In this document: positions 40,071-50,321 of the stretch, piece by piece
Numbering within the stretch: position 1 is the stretch's first letter
Layout: every line of letters starts with the position of its first letter
Assembly (NCBI RefSeq): GCF_017515565.1
Contig: NZ_JAFWFN010000023.1
Span: 1 to 64,000, forward strand
DNA from: Halomonas sp.
GTDB lineage: Bacteria > Pseudomonadota > Gammaproteobacteria > Pseudomonadales > Halomonadaceae
Direction: 5' to 3'
Length of the DNA: 64,000 bases
Notes under the pieces: generated by a model
Told to the model about the DNA's origin: nothing
The model's input: the letters and a program-made list of their open reading frames with translations, nothing else
The model's database searches: none
Translations under genes and position numbers: made by a program

Positions 40071-41041
40071 TATGCCTCTCCCTGGTCGGCGAGTGGTTCT
40101 TGTAACAGTTCGCGGCGCAGGGCCTCGGGGGCCATGGGGAACCCCGCTGCTTTGCGTGACTCAAAGTAAGCGGTAGCGACGTCCCGTGCCATGGTGCGCA
40201 CACGCAAAATAAAGCGTTGGCGCTCGGTCACGGAGATCGCATGGCGGGCATCAAGCAGGTTGAACGTATGGGACGCTTTCAGCACTTGTTCGTAGGCGGG
40301 CAGCGGTAGATTAACGGCCAGAAGCTTGCTGCACTCTTTTTCCTGATGGTCAAAGGCGGCAAACAGTTGATCCACATCCGCGTGCTCGAAATTGTAGGCT
40401 GACTGCTCACGCTCGTTTTGCAGGTAAACATCACCGTAGCTGACTTTACTGCCATCCGGTGCGATCGCCCAAACCAGGTCATACACGCTGTCGACGTTCT
40501 GCAGGTACATGGCGATACGCTCAAGCCCGTAGGTCAACTCGCCGGTGACGGGGTAGCACTCAATGCCGCCCGCCTGTTGGAAGTAGGTGAACTGGGTCAC
40601 TTCCATGCCGTTAAGCCAGACCTCCCAGCCCAGGCCCCAAGCGCCAAGGGTAGGTGATTCCCAGTTATCTTCGACGAAACGTACGTCGTGAATCAGCGGG
40701 TCAAGCCCTAGGCGCTTCAGCGAGCCCAGGTATAGATCCTGCAGATTACTGGGTGAGGGCTTCATGACTACCTGAAACTGGTAGTAGTGCTGTAGACGGT
40801 TCGGGTTTTCACCGTAGCGCCCGTCGGTAGGGCGTCGAGAAGGCTGCACGTAAGCAGCGTTCCAGGTTTCAGGGCCAATCGCCCGCAGGAAAGTGGCGGG
40901 GTGGAAGGTGCCCGCGCCGACTTCCATATCGAGGGGTTGAAGGATGACGCAGCCTTGCTCTGCCCAGTACTGTTGCAGAGCAAGGATCAAGCCTTGAAAG
41001 GTCGACACATCGGGTGTCGATTGGTTTGTCGAAACACTCAT
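40070..41041 (-). CDS. glyQ: Glycyl-tRNA synthetase alpha subunit
   Basis: This 323-residue class II catalytic subunit forms glycyl-adenylate and charges tRNA-Gly with GlyS. Family hallmarks are [18 protein letters not shown] and [21 protein letters not shown] used the ATG at 41041 ([10 protein letters not shown]), which fits the family length; the open frame extends to an ATG at 41071, and neither has a strong ribosome site, so the start is uncertain. It is divergent from hldD across about 110 bases. Confidence 0.95.
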   Translation of the reverse strand: MSVSTNQSTPDVSTFQGLILALQQYWAEQGCVILQPLDMEVGAGTFHPATFLRAIGPETWNAAYVQPSRRPTDGRYGENPNRLQHYYQFQVVMKPSPSNLQDLYLGSLKRLGLDPLIHDVRFVEDNWESPTLGAWGLGWEVWLNGMEVTQFTYFQQAGGIECYPVTGELTYGLERIAMYLQNVDSVYDLVWAIAPDGSKVSYGDVYLQNEREQSAYNFEHADVDQLFAAFDHQEKECSKLLAVNLPLPAYEQVLKASHTFNLLDARHAISVTERQRFILRVRTMARDVATAYFESRKAAGFPMAPEALRRELLQEPLADQGEA

Positions 41042-41150
41042 CGCGGAAAGCACCGTTGGCCATGAATTCATAAGCCGTCAAGTATACAATCACAGGCAGA
41101 TGGGTTATAGGCACGTTAGCCAAAGAGCCGCTTTTGGTAAGGAGAACGAG

Positions 41151-42107
41151 ATGATCGTTGTAACAGGCGGGGCCGGTTTTATCGGTGCCAATATCTTAAA
41201 AGCGCTAAATGTTCGTGGCCGGCATGATGTGATGGTCGTCGACGATTTGCGCGATGGCACCAAGTTTGTCAATTTAGCTGACTGCACATTGGCCGATTAC
41301 CTGGATAAAAATGACTTTCTGACCCGGATTAAGGCAGCGCTGCGTGGTGAGATTGTTGACCTGCCGACCATCGATGCCATTTTACATGAGGGTGCCTGCT
41401 CCGATACCACCGAGTGGGATGGGCACTATATGTTGGAGAATAATTTTGAGTACTCCAAAGTGCTGCTCAACTACTGTGAGAAGTTTGGCATCCCGTTCTT
41501 ATATGCTTCGTCGGCGGCTACCTACGGTGGCAGTGAGGTGTTTAAAGAAGCACCTGAGCATGAGAAACCGCTCAATGTATACGGTTACTCCAAGCTGTTG
41601 TTTGATCAGCACGTGCGCACGCGGTGGCATGAACTCACTACCCAAGTAGTCGGTTTTCGCTACTTTAATGTTTATGGCCCACGGGAGCAGCACAAAGGTA
41701 AGATGGCCAGCGTGGCCTACCATAATCATTTGCAGGTTCGTAATGGCGAAACCTTGAAGCTGTTTGGGGCTTACGACGGCTATGAAGCCGGGATGCAGAG
41801 CCGCGACTTTGTTTACGTTGGCGATGTGGTTAATGTAAACCTCTGGTTTTTAGATAATCCTAGCGCATCCGGTATTTTCAATCTGGGCACTGGCCGAGCA
41901 GAGCCGTTTAAAGCCATTGGTGAAGCGGTAATCGCCTTTTACGGCCAGGGTGAGATTGATTACATACCTTTCCCAGAAGAGCTAAAAGGGCGCTACCAAA
42001 GCTACACGCGTGCGGATATAAGCAACCTGCGTGCCGCTGGCTGCGATGTGGAGTTCAAAACTGTTGCCCAAGGCGTTAACGCCTATCTGGAGTGGCTGAA
42101 TGGCTAA
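41151..42107 (+). CDS. hldD: ADP-L-glycero-D-manno-heptose 6-epimerase
   Basis: This 318-residue SDR enzyme (RfaD) performs the last step of ADP-L,D-heptose synthesis. It has the N-terminal NADP motif [13 protein letters not shown], the catalytic YSKLLFD with upstream SSAATYGG, and [26 protein letters not shown] precedes the ATG at 41151; the open frame's earlier start would cover that site. It overlaps waaF by eight bases. Confidence 0.96.
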   Translation: MIVVTGGAGFIGANILKALNVRGRHDVMVVDDLRDGTKFVNLADCTLADYLDKNDFLTRIKAALRGEIVDLPTIDAILHEGACSDTTEWDGHYMLENNFEYSKVLLNYCEKFGIPFLYASSAATYGGSEVFKEAPEHEKPLNVYGYSKLLFDQHVRTRWHELTTQVVGFRYFNVYGPREQHKGKMASVAYHNHLQVRNGETLKLFGAYDGYEAGMQSRDFVYVGDVVNVNLWFLDNPSASGIFNLGTGRAEPFKAIGEAVIAFYGQGEIDYIPFPEELKGRYQSYTRADISNLRAAGCDVEFKTVAQGVNAYLEWLNG

Positions 42108-43125
42108 TTCTGCCAAGCGGTTGCTCGTTATAGGCCCTTCCTGGGTGGGCGATATGGTCATGGCACAGAGCCTATTTATGACGTTAAAAGCTCGCTACCC
42201 CGGCTCAACCTTGGGCGTTGTCGCGCCGGCCTGGTCGCAGCCTATTATTGAGCGTATGCCCGAAGTGGACGAAGTACTGCCGCTGGCGGTGGGGCATGGC
42301 GAGTTTGGCCTGGGAAGCCGCCGCGAATTGGCGGCTAGGTTGCGGGGGCGTTATGATCGCGCCATTGTGCTGCCGCGCTCCTGGAAAGCAGCGTTGGTAC
42401 CGTTTATGGCACGTATTCCCGAGCGTGTGGGCTTTTTAGGCGAGCACCGCTATGGCCTGCTTAAAGAGCGCCGTAAGCTGGATAAGCAAGTGCTGGATCA
42501 AACCGTGAAGCGGTTTGTCTCCCTGGGTTTGCCTCAGGAAGAAACCGTACACGGTGATTTCGCTATCCCCAAGCCACGCTTATCCATAGACCGGGATAAT
42601 CTGGTAAATCTGCGGCTTTCCCATGCACTTTCCTCACGCCCGGCCATTGGTATGATGCCCGGCGCCGAATATGGGCCTGCCAAACAGTGGCCGCTTGAAT
42701 ATTTTCACGCCTTGGCGGCGCGGCTTATCGCCGATGGTTTTGAAGTGCGCGTACTAGGCGGGGCAAAAGACCACGAAGCGGGGGAAGCCATTATCAAAGG
42801 GCTTACCCACGCTCATAACCTGTGTGGTAAAACCCAGCTAGCGGATGCGGTTGATCTGTTGGCAGACTGCCGTCAGGTGGTGACGAATGATTCAGGCTTA
42901 ATGCACGTGGCGGCCGCAGTAGGCGTGCGTATTCACGCCCTGTACGGCTCCTCATCGCCTGCCTACACACCGCCACTAACGGATAATGCCACTATTCACT
43001 ACCTTGGGCTCTCCTGTTCGCCGTGCTTCAAGCGCACCTGCCCACTGGGTCACACAAATTGTCTTAATGACTTGAGCGTTGAGCAGGTGCATCAGGCAGT
43101 AACAGATGCGTTTAATGGTTTTTGA
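42100..43125 (+). CDS. waaF: LPS heptosyltransferase II
   Basis: This 341-residue GT9 enzyme adds the second heptose to the inner core, using ADP-heptose made by HldE, GmhB and HldD. The start [20 protein letters not shown] and the motif [19 protein letters not shown] are typical of RfaF, as are the conserved [15 protein letters not shown] and the C-terminal cysteine-rich [13 protein letters not shown]. It is co-translated with hldD and convergent with the OpgB-like gene. Confidence 0.95.
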   Translation: MANSAKRLLVIGPSWVGDMVMAQSLFMTLKARYPGSTLGVVAPAWSQPIIERMPEVDEVLPLAVGHGEFGLGSRRELAARLRGRYDRAIVLPRSWKAALVPFMARIPERVGFLGEHRYGLLKERRKLDKQVLDQTVKRFVSLGLPQEETVHGDFAIPKPRLSIDRDNLVNLRLSHALSSRPAIGMMPGAEYGPAKQWPLEYFHALAARLIADGFEVRVLGGAKDHEAGEAIIKGLTHAHNLCGKTQLADAVDLLADCRQVVTNDSGLMHVAAAVGVRIHALYGSSSPAYTPPLTDNATIHYLGLSCSPCFKRTCPLGHTNCLNDLSVEQVHQAVTDAFNGF

Positions 43126-43130
43126 GATTA

Positions 43131-43160
43131 CCGGGCCGCTCTAGCGGCTGTCTGGCTTTT
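43131..43160. terminator. Weak hairpin between waaF and the OpgB-like gene
   Basis: GCCGC (43135-43139) and GCGGC (43144-43148) form a short stem over TCTA, with CTTTT (43156-43160) some bases on. It is a possible terminator for waaF; the support is weak. Confidence 0.35.
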
Positions 43161-43178
43161 AAAAAATATTACGGTGGA

Positions 43179-44834
43179 TTAATACGAAATAATGATTTCG
43201 TCAGCACTGTCGCCAGGGGTCTCTGTTACCTGCTCTCCTTCGTTCGCTGCTTCGTCAGCTTCACGACGTTGAGGGGCTAGCCCCTCCCACAAACGCTGCT
43301 GAAGAACATTCTCTTCCCGCAGTCGAGCATTGATATCCGGAAGACCATGGCGCTCAAGTAAGGTACGTGTTTCGCTGTCAAGAAGTGAAACGCCCAAACC
43401 TGCACGGGAATCTTCCGGCATATAGCCCATGGCATCCAATAGAGTAGGAAACATGTCTACCATTGAGGCTTCACGGGTAATACGCTTAGGGTTAAGGTCG
43501 TCCCCAAGTAGCATAAATGTGTTGTCACGATCCATGGTGATAAGTTCATCCCAAACAGAAACACGCATGGTGAGATGGTCGCTCGCAATGGCGACCACGG
43601 TGTTTTCTAATAGACCCTGCTCTTTGAGGCGTTCCAGCAAATCACGCGCTAGCCAAGCCGAGCACTCAACGGCGTAAAGAATATCCACACCGTCCCACTC
43701 TCCCTGTTGTTCAATACAGCGCTGGGCGGGATATCCATTTGGAGCGTGCCCTGCAATAGTCAGGTTGACGACACCCCAGGGGCCGTCGCTCTCAGCGGCT
43801 AAACGTTCAATCTCTTTCACCGTAAAGTCGTATAACGAGTCGTCGTACAGCCCCCAGTTATTGACATAGTTGGGGTCGTCTAGATGCGGTTGCAGCTCCC
43901 TTAGTCCGTAAACGTTATCGAAGCCGTGATCTCTATAGAATAAGCCTTTACCCGCGAACTCAGTGCTTGCACCACCTAAATAACTGAGACGGTATCCTTG
44001 CTCTGACAAGAGGTCACCCAGACAACGAACGCCAGGCACAACAGTGGAGAGCGGTTCAAATTGACGGTCGTGCAGTAACCCTGCGGGCATCAATGGTGTC
44101 CCACATTGGCTGGCGATCATTCCCGCCATCGTCCAGCCGGTATTATCAAGCTGGCGCACGCCTTCAAAGACAGTGGCGGATTCACCTAGGGTATGTAAAT
44201 CCGCATAGGCATCACCAAAACGCGGGTCGTCATACGTTCGCTCGATGCTTTCCAGATAAAGAAGTACTAGATTAGGAGGGCTCTCCTGTGAGGCGATTAC
44301 TGGATCAGCATAACGACGGTCGAGCCAGCCGCCATCGTCTGTAACAACCGCAGCGCTACGTTGACCTATGCCAAAAATCAGCGGATTGGTAACCAGTAGA
44401 GCAATAGCAATTAAGGGTTCTACGCGTCTCCAGCGGCGGTCATGGCGAATAAGCCAGGTAAAAGCAATTAACAAACTGAGTATGCAGGCCGTGTACATCA
44501 CAGCAGCGACCATGCGCCCTGATCCACCGTGATCGGTTATGCCAGCCTGTAAGTGGAAGAAGACCGCACCTAAATCAACAATTCCGAAGCTATCTGCTAG
44601 ATAGACATATAAACCCCACAGACACAGCGGTAACAGCGACCAGGGCCATACTCTGCGGTAGGCCACTGATGTTCCCCAATGAAGCTTTAGGCTGACGATC
44701 AGCCATAAGCTCGTGACGACAAACAGCGTCCACCAGGGAAGGCGGGTCAGTACGGTAATGGAGTAGCTAATGCTGAAGCCAATGATAAGCAGAGGTAGCC
44801 ATGGATAAAGCTTGGGTGTCATTAATTGAGGCAT
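43179..44834 (-). CDS. OpgB/MdoB-like phosphoglycerol transferase (sulfatase fold)
   Basis: This 551-residue protein has about four or five N-terminal membrane helices (to about residue 155) and a large periplasmic alkaline-phosphatase/sulfatase-type domain. Segments LVLLYLESIERTYDD, TMAGMIASQCGTPL and FAGKGLFYRDHGFDNVYG closely recall E. coli OpgB, which transfers phosphoglycerol to periplasmic glucans. A role on LPS core or glucans in this organism is therefore likely, but the acceptor is unknown. GGGAG precedes the ATG. The tail is acidic. It lies downstream of the glycosyltransferase island, across a 96-base gap. Confidence 0.82.
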   Translation of the reverse strand: MPQLMTPKLYPWLPLLIIGFSISYSITVLTRLPWWTLFVVTSLWLIVSLKLHWGTSVAYRRVWPWSLLPLCLWGLYVYLADSFGIVDLGAVFFHLQAGITDHGGSGRMVAAVMYTACILSLLIAFTWLIRHDRRWRRVEPLIAIALLVTNPLIFGIGQRSAAVVTDDGGWLDRRYADPVIASQESPPNLVLLYLESIERTYDDPRFGDAYADLHTLGESATVFEGVRQLDNTGWTMAGMIASQCGTPLMPAGLLHDRQFEPLSTVVPGVRCLGDLLSEQGYRLSYLGGASTEFAGKGLFYRDHGFDNVYGLRELQPHLDDPNYVNNWGLYDDSLYDFTVKEIERLAAESDGPWGVVNLTIAGHAPNGYPAQRCIEQQGEWDGVDILYAVECSAWLARDLLERLKEQGLLENTVVAIASDHLTMRVSVWDELITMDRDNTFMLLGDDLNPKRITREASMVDMFPTLLDAMGYMPEDSRAGLGVSLLDSETRTLLERHGLPDINARLREENVLQQRLWEGLAPQRREADEAANEGEQVTETPGDSADEIIISY

Positions 44835-44930
44835 GAGTCTCCCACACTGTTTGTGTTAACTAGCCATTTAAGTTTTACGTTACTCATCAAACTACCCACT
44901 GGCGTTGAGAATTGTTTATTAAGCTCGATT

Positions 44931-45911
44931 TTATCTAGTATAAAATTCTAATTGCTTCAACATGTTTTCTTCTCCATACATATATTGAGTTGTTTTAACT
45001 GCATTTCTACCTATAAAGTCTCTAAGGTGTTGATCGTTAACAAGCATTTCTAATAACTTCTTAGCCTCTTCAGTAGTGTCAAAAAGAAAACCATTTTTGC
45101 CATGCTCAATCCAGTCTACGTACCCACCCTTTCTTTCAACTACGATAGGTAAACCAGCTGCCATCGCTTCAAAAACAACGCGACCAAATGTTTCAATATG
45201 CTCGCCAGTGCGGTAGTAGAAAATATCTAAGTAATGGTAAAAATCATTTGCTTCTAAAGTGCCAGTGTTAAGTATTTCTATGTTCTCAGTGTTTGAAAGT
45301 TCACTTTTTAAACAAGAGGCTCCTTGAAGGATAATTTTAACGTTTGAATTGGCTAAGAATTTATAAATATCTATATCTGAAATATTGTGTTTGCCTGGAT
45401 CATCTCTACTCATTCTGCCAACAACAATCATTTTCTTATCGTCTAAATCTCTTTTTTTACACTGAAAGAATTTAGAAATATCAATGGGTGAAGGGAAAAC
45501 CTTTGCATCTATATTTTCAGCATTTTTTTGGTAATCAGAAACAACAACATACTCAACATCAGGCCACCTGAGTAATTTAGGGTGATGTGAGGTTAGCTTT
45601 ACATGTTTAGGGTGAAAAGTGTTATAAATATTAATGAGCCTTTCTGGGCGAGGTATTAGATAAGGCCAAAGCTTATTACGCCAGTGGCAGCCTACAAAGA
45701 TATAAGTGCCACCTTTAGGGCAGCCACCTTTAGTAAGGAACGAAATTTTTTGTATGTCGTACTTACCCATTAATTCAGGGCAGGCACGGGAGGTGCTTGC
45801 CCAAAGTTTCACCTCTACATGCTTTGAAAGCATTTTAGCTAAGTGTAAGGCTTCCTGTTCACTTCCTCCGTGTTCAGTTTTGAAGCTATTAAAAATGTGT
45901 ATTTTCTTCAT
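44931..45911 (-). CDS. Family 4-type glycosyltransferase
   Basis: This 326-residue retaining glycosyltransferase (GT-B fold) is probably for LPS core or O-chain sugars. The N-terminal FKTEHGGSEQEALHLAKML and the C-terminal donor-site motif ETFGRVVFEAMAAGLPIVV (with the E-x7-E glutamates) are clear. Its start overlaps the preceding gene's stop by four bases (ATGA). AT-rich relative to the flanks. The donor and acceptor cannot be predicted from sequence alone. Confidence 0.85.
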   Translation of the reverse strand: MKKIHIFNSFKTEHGGSEQEALHLAKMLSKHVEVKLWASTSRACPELMGKYDIQKISFLTKGGCPKGGTYIFVGCHWRNKLWPYLIPRPERLINIYNTFHPKHVKLTSHHPKLLRWPDVEYVVVSDYQKNAENIDAKVFPSPIDISKFFQCKKRDLDDKKMIVVGRMSRDDPGKHNISDIDIYKFLANSNVKIILQGASCLKSELSNTENIEILNTGTLEANDFYHYLDIFYYRTGEHIETFGRVVFEAMAAGLPIVVERKGGYVDWIEHGKNGFLFDTTEEAKKLLEMLVNDQHLRDFIGRNAVKTTQYMYGEENMLKQLEFYTR

Positions 45912-46918
45912 ATACTTGAAACCAAGTTAAAATAGTTAGGCGCGTGAGGTTGTTTGCTCATTAAGAAATATTTTTGCAGCACTAAATGCGATATTAACAG
46001 TTCTCGTTGGTGATTAAGAAAAGGTTTTACATAGTCGTTAGCATTCTTAATTATTCTGGCAGCTGCGTCTTCGTTTTTTTGATAAAAATTAATTTTATCT
46101 TCCAGATCAGAATAATCTTCTTTTAGTTCGACATAGTGGACGTTAGGAATGAGCAAACCTTCCATAAACCAAGTTTCAAATTTAGGCTTTACCATAAAGC
46201 ATAGTGAATTTGATGCCATTATCCACTTTAAATTGCTGGCTACCTCATTGCCTTCGATGCTTAAAATAAATTTATATTTCAATTGTTCCTGTATGCTCAT
46301 GAACGGTTTCTTGCCTAGTTCGGCATCTTTATTAGTGTCTCCAACATTACATAATGGGTGAGCATGGAAATGCTCGATAAAATAACGGCGATGGGGTTGA
46401 TGACAAGCCCCGCGCCAAACTAGCTGATCGTTTTTTGCAGCGTAATCAAAAGGGTCATCTACAAAATTAAAATGTCTGATTGTGTTTAATTTTAATAAAA
46501 TTGAGTTTTCGTTCTCCTGAGATATGGGCCTGCTCTTTACAAACGTTGGCGTGCAAGGAATGGTTTGTACGTCTCCAGGGGTATAGTGAAACAGCAGGTT
46601 GTCCGTAAAAGCAGCTAACTGCATCGTTAAGTCGTAATGGTAAAACCAGCTGCCAGTCTTCTTTAAATTTAAAACATTGTGAACGGGCAGCTCTTTGTCT
46701 ATTTCGAAGTTATGGTTCAACTTGTTATAGTAATTTACTCTTTGAAGTATGTCGTTTTTTTCATAAAGGCTGGCCTGCGTATAATATATGTCAAAAAGGT
46801 GATTTAATTTTTTCTTTTGATGATTTTTAGATGTGAGTTTTAATGCCGCGTACTTGAAGTAGCGTCTTGCTTTCTCTAGGTTTTTGTTAGTTTTTTGTAA
46901 GCGGCTAGATAAGTTCAT
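45908..46918 (-). CDS. Family 90-like glycosyltransferase (LpsA/CAP10 type)
   Basis: This 336-residue protein resembles bacterial LPS glycosyltransferases of the CAP10/LpsA type: NDQLVWRGACHQPHRRYFIEHFH, followed by MSIQEQLKYKFILSIEGNEVASNLKWIMAS, is the typical core with a possible nucleotide-sugar site. The ATG at 46918 has AAGGAAC just upstream and is preferred to 46939. It overlaps the previous gene by 14 bases and the next by four, so it is in a tight operon. The call is from pattern memory. Confidence 0.8.
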   Translation of the reverse strand: MNLSSRLQKTNKNLEKARRYFKYAALKLTSKNHQKKKLNHLFDIYYTQASLYEKNDILQRVNYYNKLNHNFEIDKELPVHNVLNLKKTGSWFYHYDLTMQLAAFTDNLLFHYTPGDVQTIPCTPTFVKSRPISQENENSILLKLNTIRHFNFVDDPFDYAAKNDQLVWRGACHQPHRRYFIEHFHAHPLCNVGDTNKDAELGKKPFMSIQEQLKYKFILSIEGNEVASNLKWIMASNSLCFMVKPKFETWFMEGLLIPNVHYVELKEDYSDLEDKINFYQKNEDAAARIIKNANDYVKPFLNHQRELLISHLVLQKYFLMSKQPHAPNYFNLVSSI

Positions 46919-47735
46919 TGCGTTCCTTTGCCATATCATTTACACCGGATGTGCAGCAAGTTGTTCGCTTCTCTAAAGAGAGCTGAAATTTTGCATAATT
47001 TTCACTTTCATTAAGGCGTGAAACTTCTTTATGATGAAGATGCATAACATAACTGTAAAACTTGCCATCTTTTCTATAAATATTGTTGTTCATTAACCTT
47101 ATAACTAAGTCACTATCTTCTAGGCCCCAGCCTATAAAGTCATTATTAAAGCCATTTATATCAAAGAAATCCTTGCGCCATAATGAAAGATTGCACGTAA
47201 CGGCCCCTTGCCATTTGTTTTTTCGTTGAAAACGAAATGAGGAGTTGGCTGGCATTCTGAAGATAGGGTGGACTCTCTTTATTTTTCGTTTAAGCCATAG
47301 CTTAACAATTTCCTCGCGTTGGAAATTATGTGGCACGCTATTAGAAATTAGTTGGTCAGTGTAATCTTTAGAAAGCTTTAATCTTGAGCCCGGCACAAAA
47401 AATCCTGGCTGAGATAAGTGAACATGATCTTTAATAAAGCTATGTGGGAGAATACAGTCCCCATCAATAAAGATAAGGTACTCTCCATTGGATATAGAAA
47501 CGGCCTTGTTCCGTATTTGGGCAGCCCTAAAGCCTAAATCCTCATGCCAAGCATGCTTTATAACAACATTACTTACTTTAGTGAATTCTTCAATGCATGA
47601 TGTTGTTTTCTCATCGGAGCCATCATCAGCAATAATGATTTCATAGTTTTGATAGTCTTGGTTTAAGGCACTCTTAAGCACAAGCTTTAGAGCCTCTGGC
47701 CAATTGTACGTGGTGACTATTAAGCTGACTTTCAT
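46905..47735 (-). CDS. Family 2 glycosyltransferase
   Basis: This 276-residue inverting GT-A enzyme begins VSLIVTTYNWPEALKLVLKS and has the donor-binding IIIADDGSDE. The metal-binding DxD-like motif is FIDGDCILP, and GWGLEDSDLVIRL in the C-terminal half is typical of the galactosyltransferase-like subgroup. The ATG overlaps the stop of the frameshifted upstream glycosyltransferase (ATGA). AT-rich island member; sugar unknown. Cytoplasmic, membrane-associated. Confidence 0.88.
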   Translation of the reverse strand: MKVSLIVTTYNWPEALKLVLKSALNQDYQNYEIIIADDGSDEKTTSCIEEFTKVSNVVIKHAWHEDLGFRAAQIRNKAVSISNGEYLIFIDGDCILPHSFIKDHVHLSQPGFFVPGSRLKLSKDYTDQLISNSVPHNFQREEIVKLWLKRKIKRVHPIFRMPANSSFRFQRKNKWQGAVTCNLSLWRKDFFDINGFNNDFIGWGLEDSDLVIRLMNNNIYRKDGKFYSYVMHLHHKEVSRLNESENYAKFQLSLEKRTTCCTSGVNDMAKERNELI

Positions 47736-48489
47736 TTTTTAACCTCAGACCTTTGGTATACCTTGGCATATTTGAAGAAAACGCCGATTGCATCGCCAAA
47801 GGAAATAACAAAGCCACGCCAACCAGAAATGATACCCAGCTTTAGAATATATGATCTGAAGAATGCAAAAAAAGTCTTCACGACAATAAAAAAGAAGCTG
47901 TATTTAACTTTTTTGTTGGAAGATGCATATATTTCGGAATAAAGCTGTGCTTTGTCTAATGTCTGTTTTATATCGAAAATAGCGTAATGTATTATTTTGC
48001 CTTTGAGCTTTATGGTTTTGGTTTGGCTATTGATCTCGATTTTTTCGTGTACTTGGCTATCAGTAAATCTATGTATTTTTTATTATAGAGTCGAATGATA
48101 AAATCATTTCCCCAGCCATTTGTGGTGATTTTTTTATCGCAAAACCAATTTTCTCTTAATATTTGACCAACGGTTTGAGTATCCTTGATGTCCCAGCTTG
48201 AAAGCTCGTCAAGGGCACCTTGATGAAGCTCTTCGTCTGAATCAAGAGAGAGTACCCAGTCTGTTGGTGCTTTCTCTGCGGCATAATTTTTGGTTGGTCC
48301 AAACCCAAAAAAATCGCCCTCAATAACAATAACATTGTCGAACGAGCGACAAATACTGATAGTGTCATCGGTAGAACCGTTATCATATACAACTACATGC
48401 TTGAAGCTTTTAAGAGACTCCAAACATCGCTTAATTGTATTTTCGCTATTTTTTGAAATGATGACGGGCGTTATATCTTCAAATAACAT
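47732..48489 (-). pseudogene. WaaE/KdtX-like glycosyltransferase, frameshifted
   Basis: The first part (from ATG 48489) reads as a family 2 glycosyltransferase: ITPVIISKNSENTIKRCLES, VVYDNGSTDDT, SLDSDEELH, GWGNDFIIRLYNKK. At a run of six T (48076-48081; A on the coding strand) the frame is lost and the product would end after 159 residues. Adding one A restores the reading to RFTDSQVHEKIEIN and continues 112 more codons to a TGA at 47732-47734 that overlaps the next gene's ATG. The repaired 252-residue protein matches the WaaE length and its VHE motif. It is either a recent mutation, phase-variable slippage, or a sequencing error. Confidence 0.88.
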
Positions 48490-48502
48490 AAAAAGCCTAA
48501 TA

Positions 48503-49225
48503 TTAAATAATTCTGCTTGAATTGTAGCTGCTTTTTATCGTCAGCATTGCATCTAAGGTGCGAGTAAATTTTAATATCGACCTCTCCAGCCGTTTCAAGT
48601 TTCGTTCCTGCCACTTGCCAGGTGGTCGAAGGCGACAGCGATCCAGGTCGATCAGCCAAGGTTCGCCATTAGGGTCGATTAAAATATTGCGGGCGTTGAG
48701 ATCCACATGGTCAAGCCCGACCTGATGAAAGCGTTTAATCATCGCGCCGACGCGCCTTAACAGTGCGTTGTCGGCTTTTTCAGCAGCGAGTAGGGATGCC
48801 AGCGCCTGGGCGCCTGGTACTCGCACCGTAAGCAGTGCCGCCTCATAGCTGGCTCCGAAGCGCTTTACGCAGCAGGCGACCGGACGTGGCACAGGTAGAC
48901 CTTGTTCATACAGCTTGGCGGTTAAGCGTAGCTCGCGAAACGCTCGGGTGCGCTCTTCTCCAAGCCATAGGTAGCGTTTTTGGCTTAGCTTGGCGACCAG
49001 CCCGCCACGGCGGTAGGGGCGCATTACCCACTGCTCGTTAGCGCGGGCCTGTAAAAAAAGGCTACTGCCACGCCCAGGCGCCTCACCGACGATTAACCCC
49101 TGTTTGCGCCAATACTCTTCTTCAAACAGCGTTGTATCGAGTTGGTGTGATGCGCCAGCGTCACTTAAACTGTCTACATCATATAAAATTAGCCAATTTT
49201 CCTGCTGGAGTGCCGCTAAGCGCAT
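48503..49225 (-). CDS. kdkA: 3-deoxy-D-manno-octulosonic acid (Kdo) kinase
   Basis: This 240-residue kinase phosphorylates the Kdo residue attached to lipid A at the inner membrane. The kinase-fold catalytic loop is HVDLNARNIL at 173-182 (Asp175, Asn180) and the metal aspartate is Asp193 in LIDLDRCR. GRGSSLF and VMRPYRRGG are typical of the KdkA N-lobe. Its ATG lies on the minus strand at 49225, overlapping the divergent heptosyltransferase ATG at 49224. The last 20 residues are in AT-rich sequence, marking the edge of the glycosyltransferase island. Confidence 0.92.
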   Translation of the reverse strand: MRLAALQQENWLILYDVDSLSDAGASHQLDTTLFEEEYWRKQGLIVGEAPGRGSSLFLQARANEQWVMRPYRRGGLVAKLSQKRYLWLGEERTRAFRELRLTAKLYEQGLPVPRPVACCVKRFGASYEAALLTVRVPGAQALASLLAAEKADNALLRRVGAMIKRFHQVGLDHVDLNARNILIDPNGEPWLIDLDRCRLRPPGKWQERNLKRLERSILKFTRTLDAMLTIKSSYNSSRII

Positions 49226-50321
49226 GAAGCCCTCTCTGCCTGCTCAACCTAACCATATTGCCATTTTGCGCCTCTCCGCATTGGGAGACGTTTGCAATCT
49301 CGTGCCCACGGTGCGGGCATTGCAGCGCCAGTGGCCCCGCGCACGTATTACCTGGATTATCGGCAAGGGGGAGCACAGTTTACTGGCGGGGCTTTCTGGG
49401 GTCGAGTTTGTTGTCTATGACAAGTCTACCGGCCTTTCAGGCATGCGAGCGATTTGGCGGGAACTGGCCGATACGCGTTTTGATGTGCTGCTGCACATGC
49501 AGCAGGCTATTCGCGCTAGCGTGCTCTCACTTGGGTTAAAGGCCGATGTGCGGGTTGGGTACGACAAAGCCCGCGCCAAAGATGCCCAGCACTGGTTTAC
49601 CCAGCGCCAGCTTGCGCCACACCCCAACGCCCATGTGTTGGAGTCGTTTATGGACTTCGCACGCTTATTGGGAGTAGAAGACGACCGACTGGAGTGGAAC
49701 CTAGCCATCCCCCCTGGTGCCTACGATGAGGCGCGGGTGATCAGCGGCGAAGGGCCTTACTTAGTGATTAACCCCTGCAGCAATGCGCGGCTGCGTAACT
49801 TTCGCAACTGGTCGGTGGAAGGCTACGCCAGCGTCATAGAACATGCGTGGGTGCAGCATGGTTTGAAGAGCGTTTTAACCGGCGGCGGTAGTTCTCTCGA
49901 ACGTGAAGTTAGTGATCAGATTGAAGCGCTATGCCAGCCAGGTAGCGTGATTAACGCCATCGGCGGCACATCGTTAAAAGGGGTGCTGGCCCTTATCGAT
50001 AATGCACAGGCGGTGATTGCCCCGGATACCGGCCCTGCCCATATGGGCAACGCCATGGGGACACCAACGCTTGGCCTTTATGCCACTACCAATCCTCAGA
50101 GGGCAGCGCCTTATTTGTGGCGCGATTTTGCCGTCAATGCGTATCCTGATGCGGTGCGCACGTACCTACATAAGTCGGTAGAGGAGGTTAGTTGGGGACA
50201 GCGGGTGCGCCATGCCGATGCGATGGATCTAATCAAAGCCGATGATGTGATTGCAAAGCTAGACGCGCTGCTGGCGTATACCGCAGCGCAGCCAACAACA
50301 GGACCTTCGGATGAAAGTTGA
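49224..50321 (+). CDS. LPS heptosyltransferase I (OpsX/WaaC type)
   Basis: This 365-residue GT9 enzyme adds the first heptose to Kdo. [26 protein letters not shown] and [13 protein letters not shown] recall Haemophilus/Pasteurella OpsX, which acts on phosphorylated single Kdo, more than E. coli WaaC. The late motif [21 protein letters not shown] is the ADP-heptose site. The start at 49224 is chosen over an earlier in-frame ATG inside kdkA antisense. It overlaps hldE by 11 bases. Pairing with the adjacent kdkA supports the OpsX reading. Confidence 0.88.
   Translation: MKPSLPAQPNHIAILRLSALGDVCNLVPTVRALQRQWPRARITWIIGKGEHSLLAGLSGVEFVVYDKSTGLSGMRAIWRELADTRFDVLLHMQQAIRASVLSLGLKADVRVGYDKARAKDAQHWFTQRQLAPHPNAHVLESFMDFARLLGVEDDRLEWNLAIPPGAYDEARVISGEGPYLVINPCSNARLRNFRNWSVEGYASVIEHAWVQHGLKSVLTGGGSSLEREVSDQIEALCQPGSVINAIGGTSLKGVLALIDNAQAVIAPDTGPAHMGNAMGTPTLGLYATTNPQRAAPYLWRDFAVNAYPDAVRTYLHKSVEEVSWGQRVRHADAMDLIKADDVIAKLDALLAYTAAQPTTGPSDES

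Noticed and set aside
48010-48489. Reading the 159-codon frame as a complete small glycosyltransferase
   Set aside because: The frame is lost at a homopolymer, and 112 coherent codons follow in another frame up to the next gene's start.
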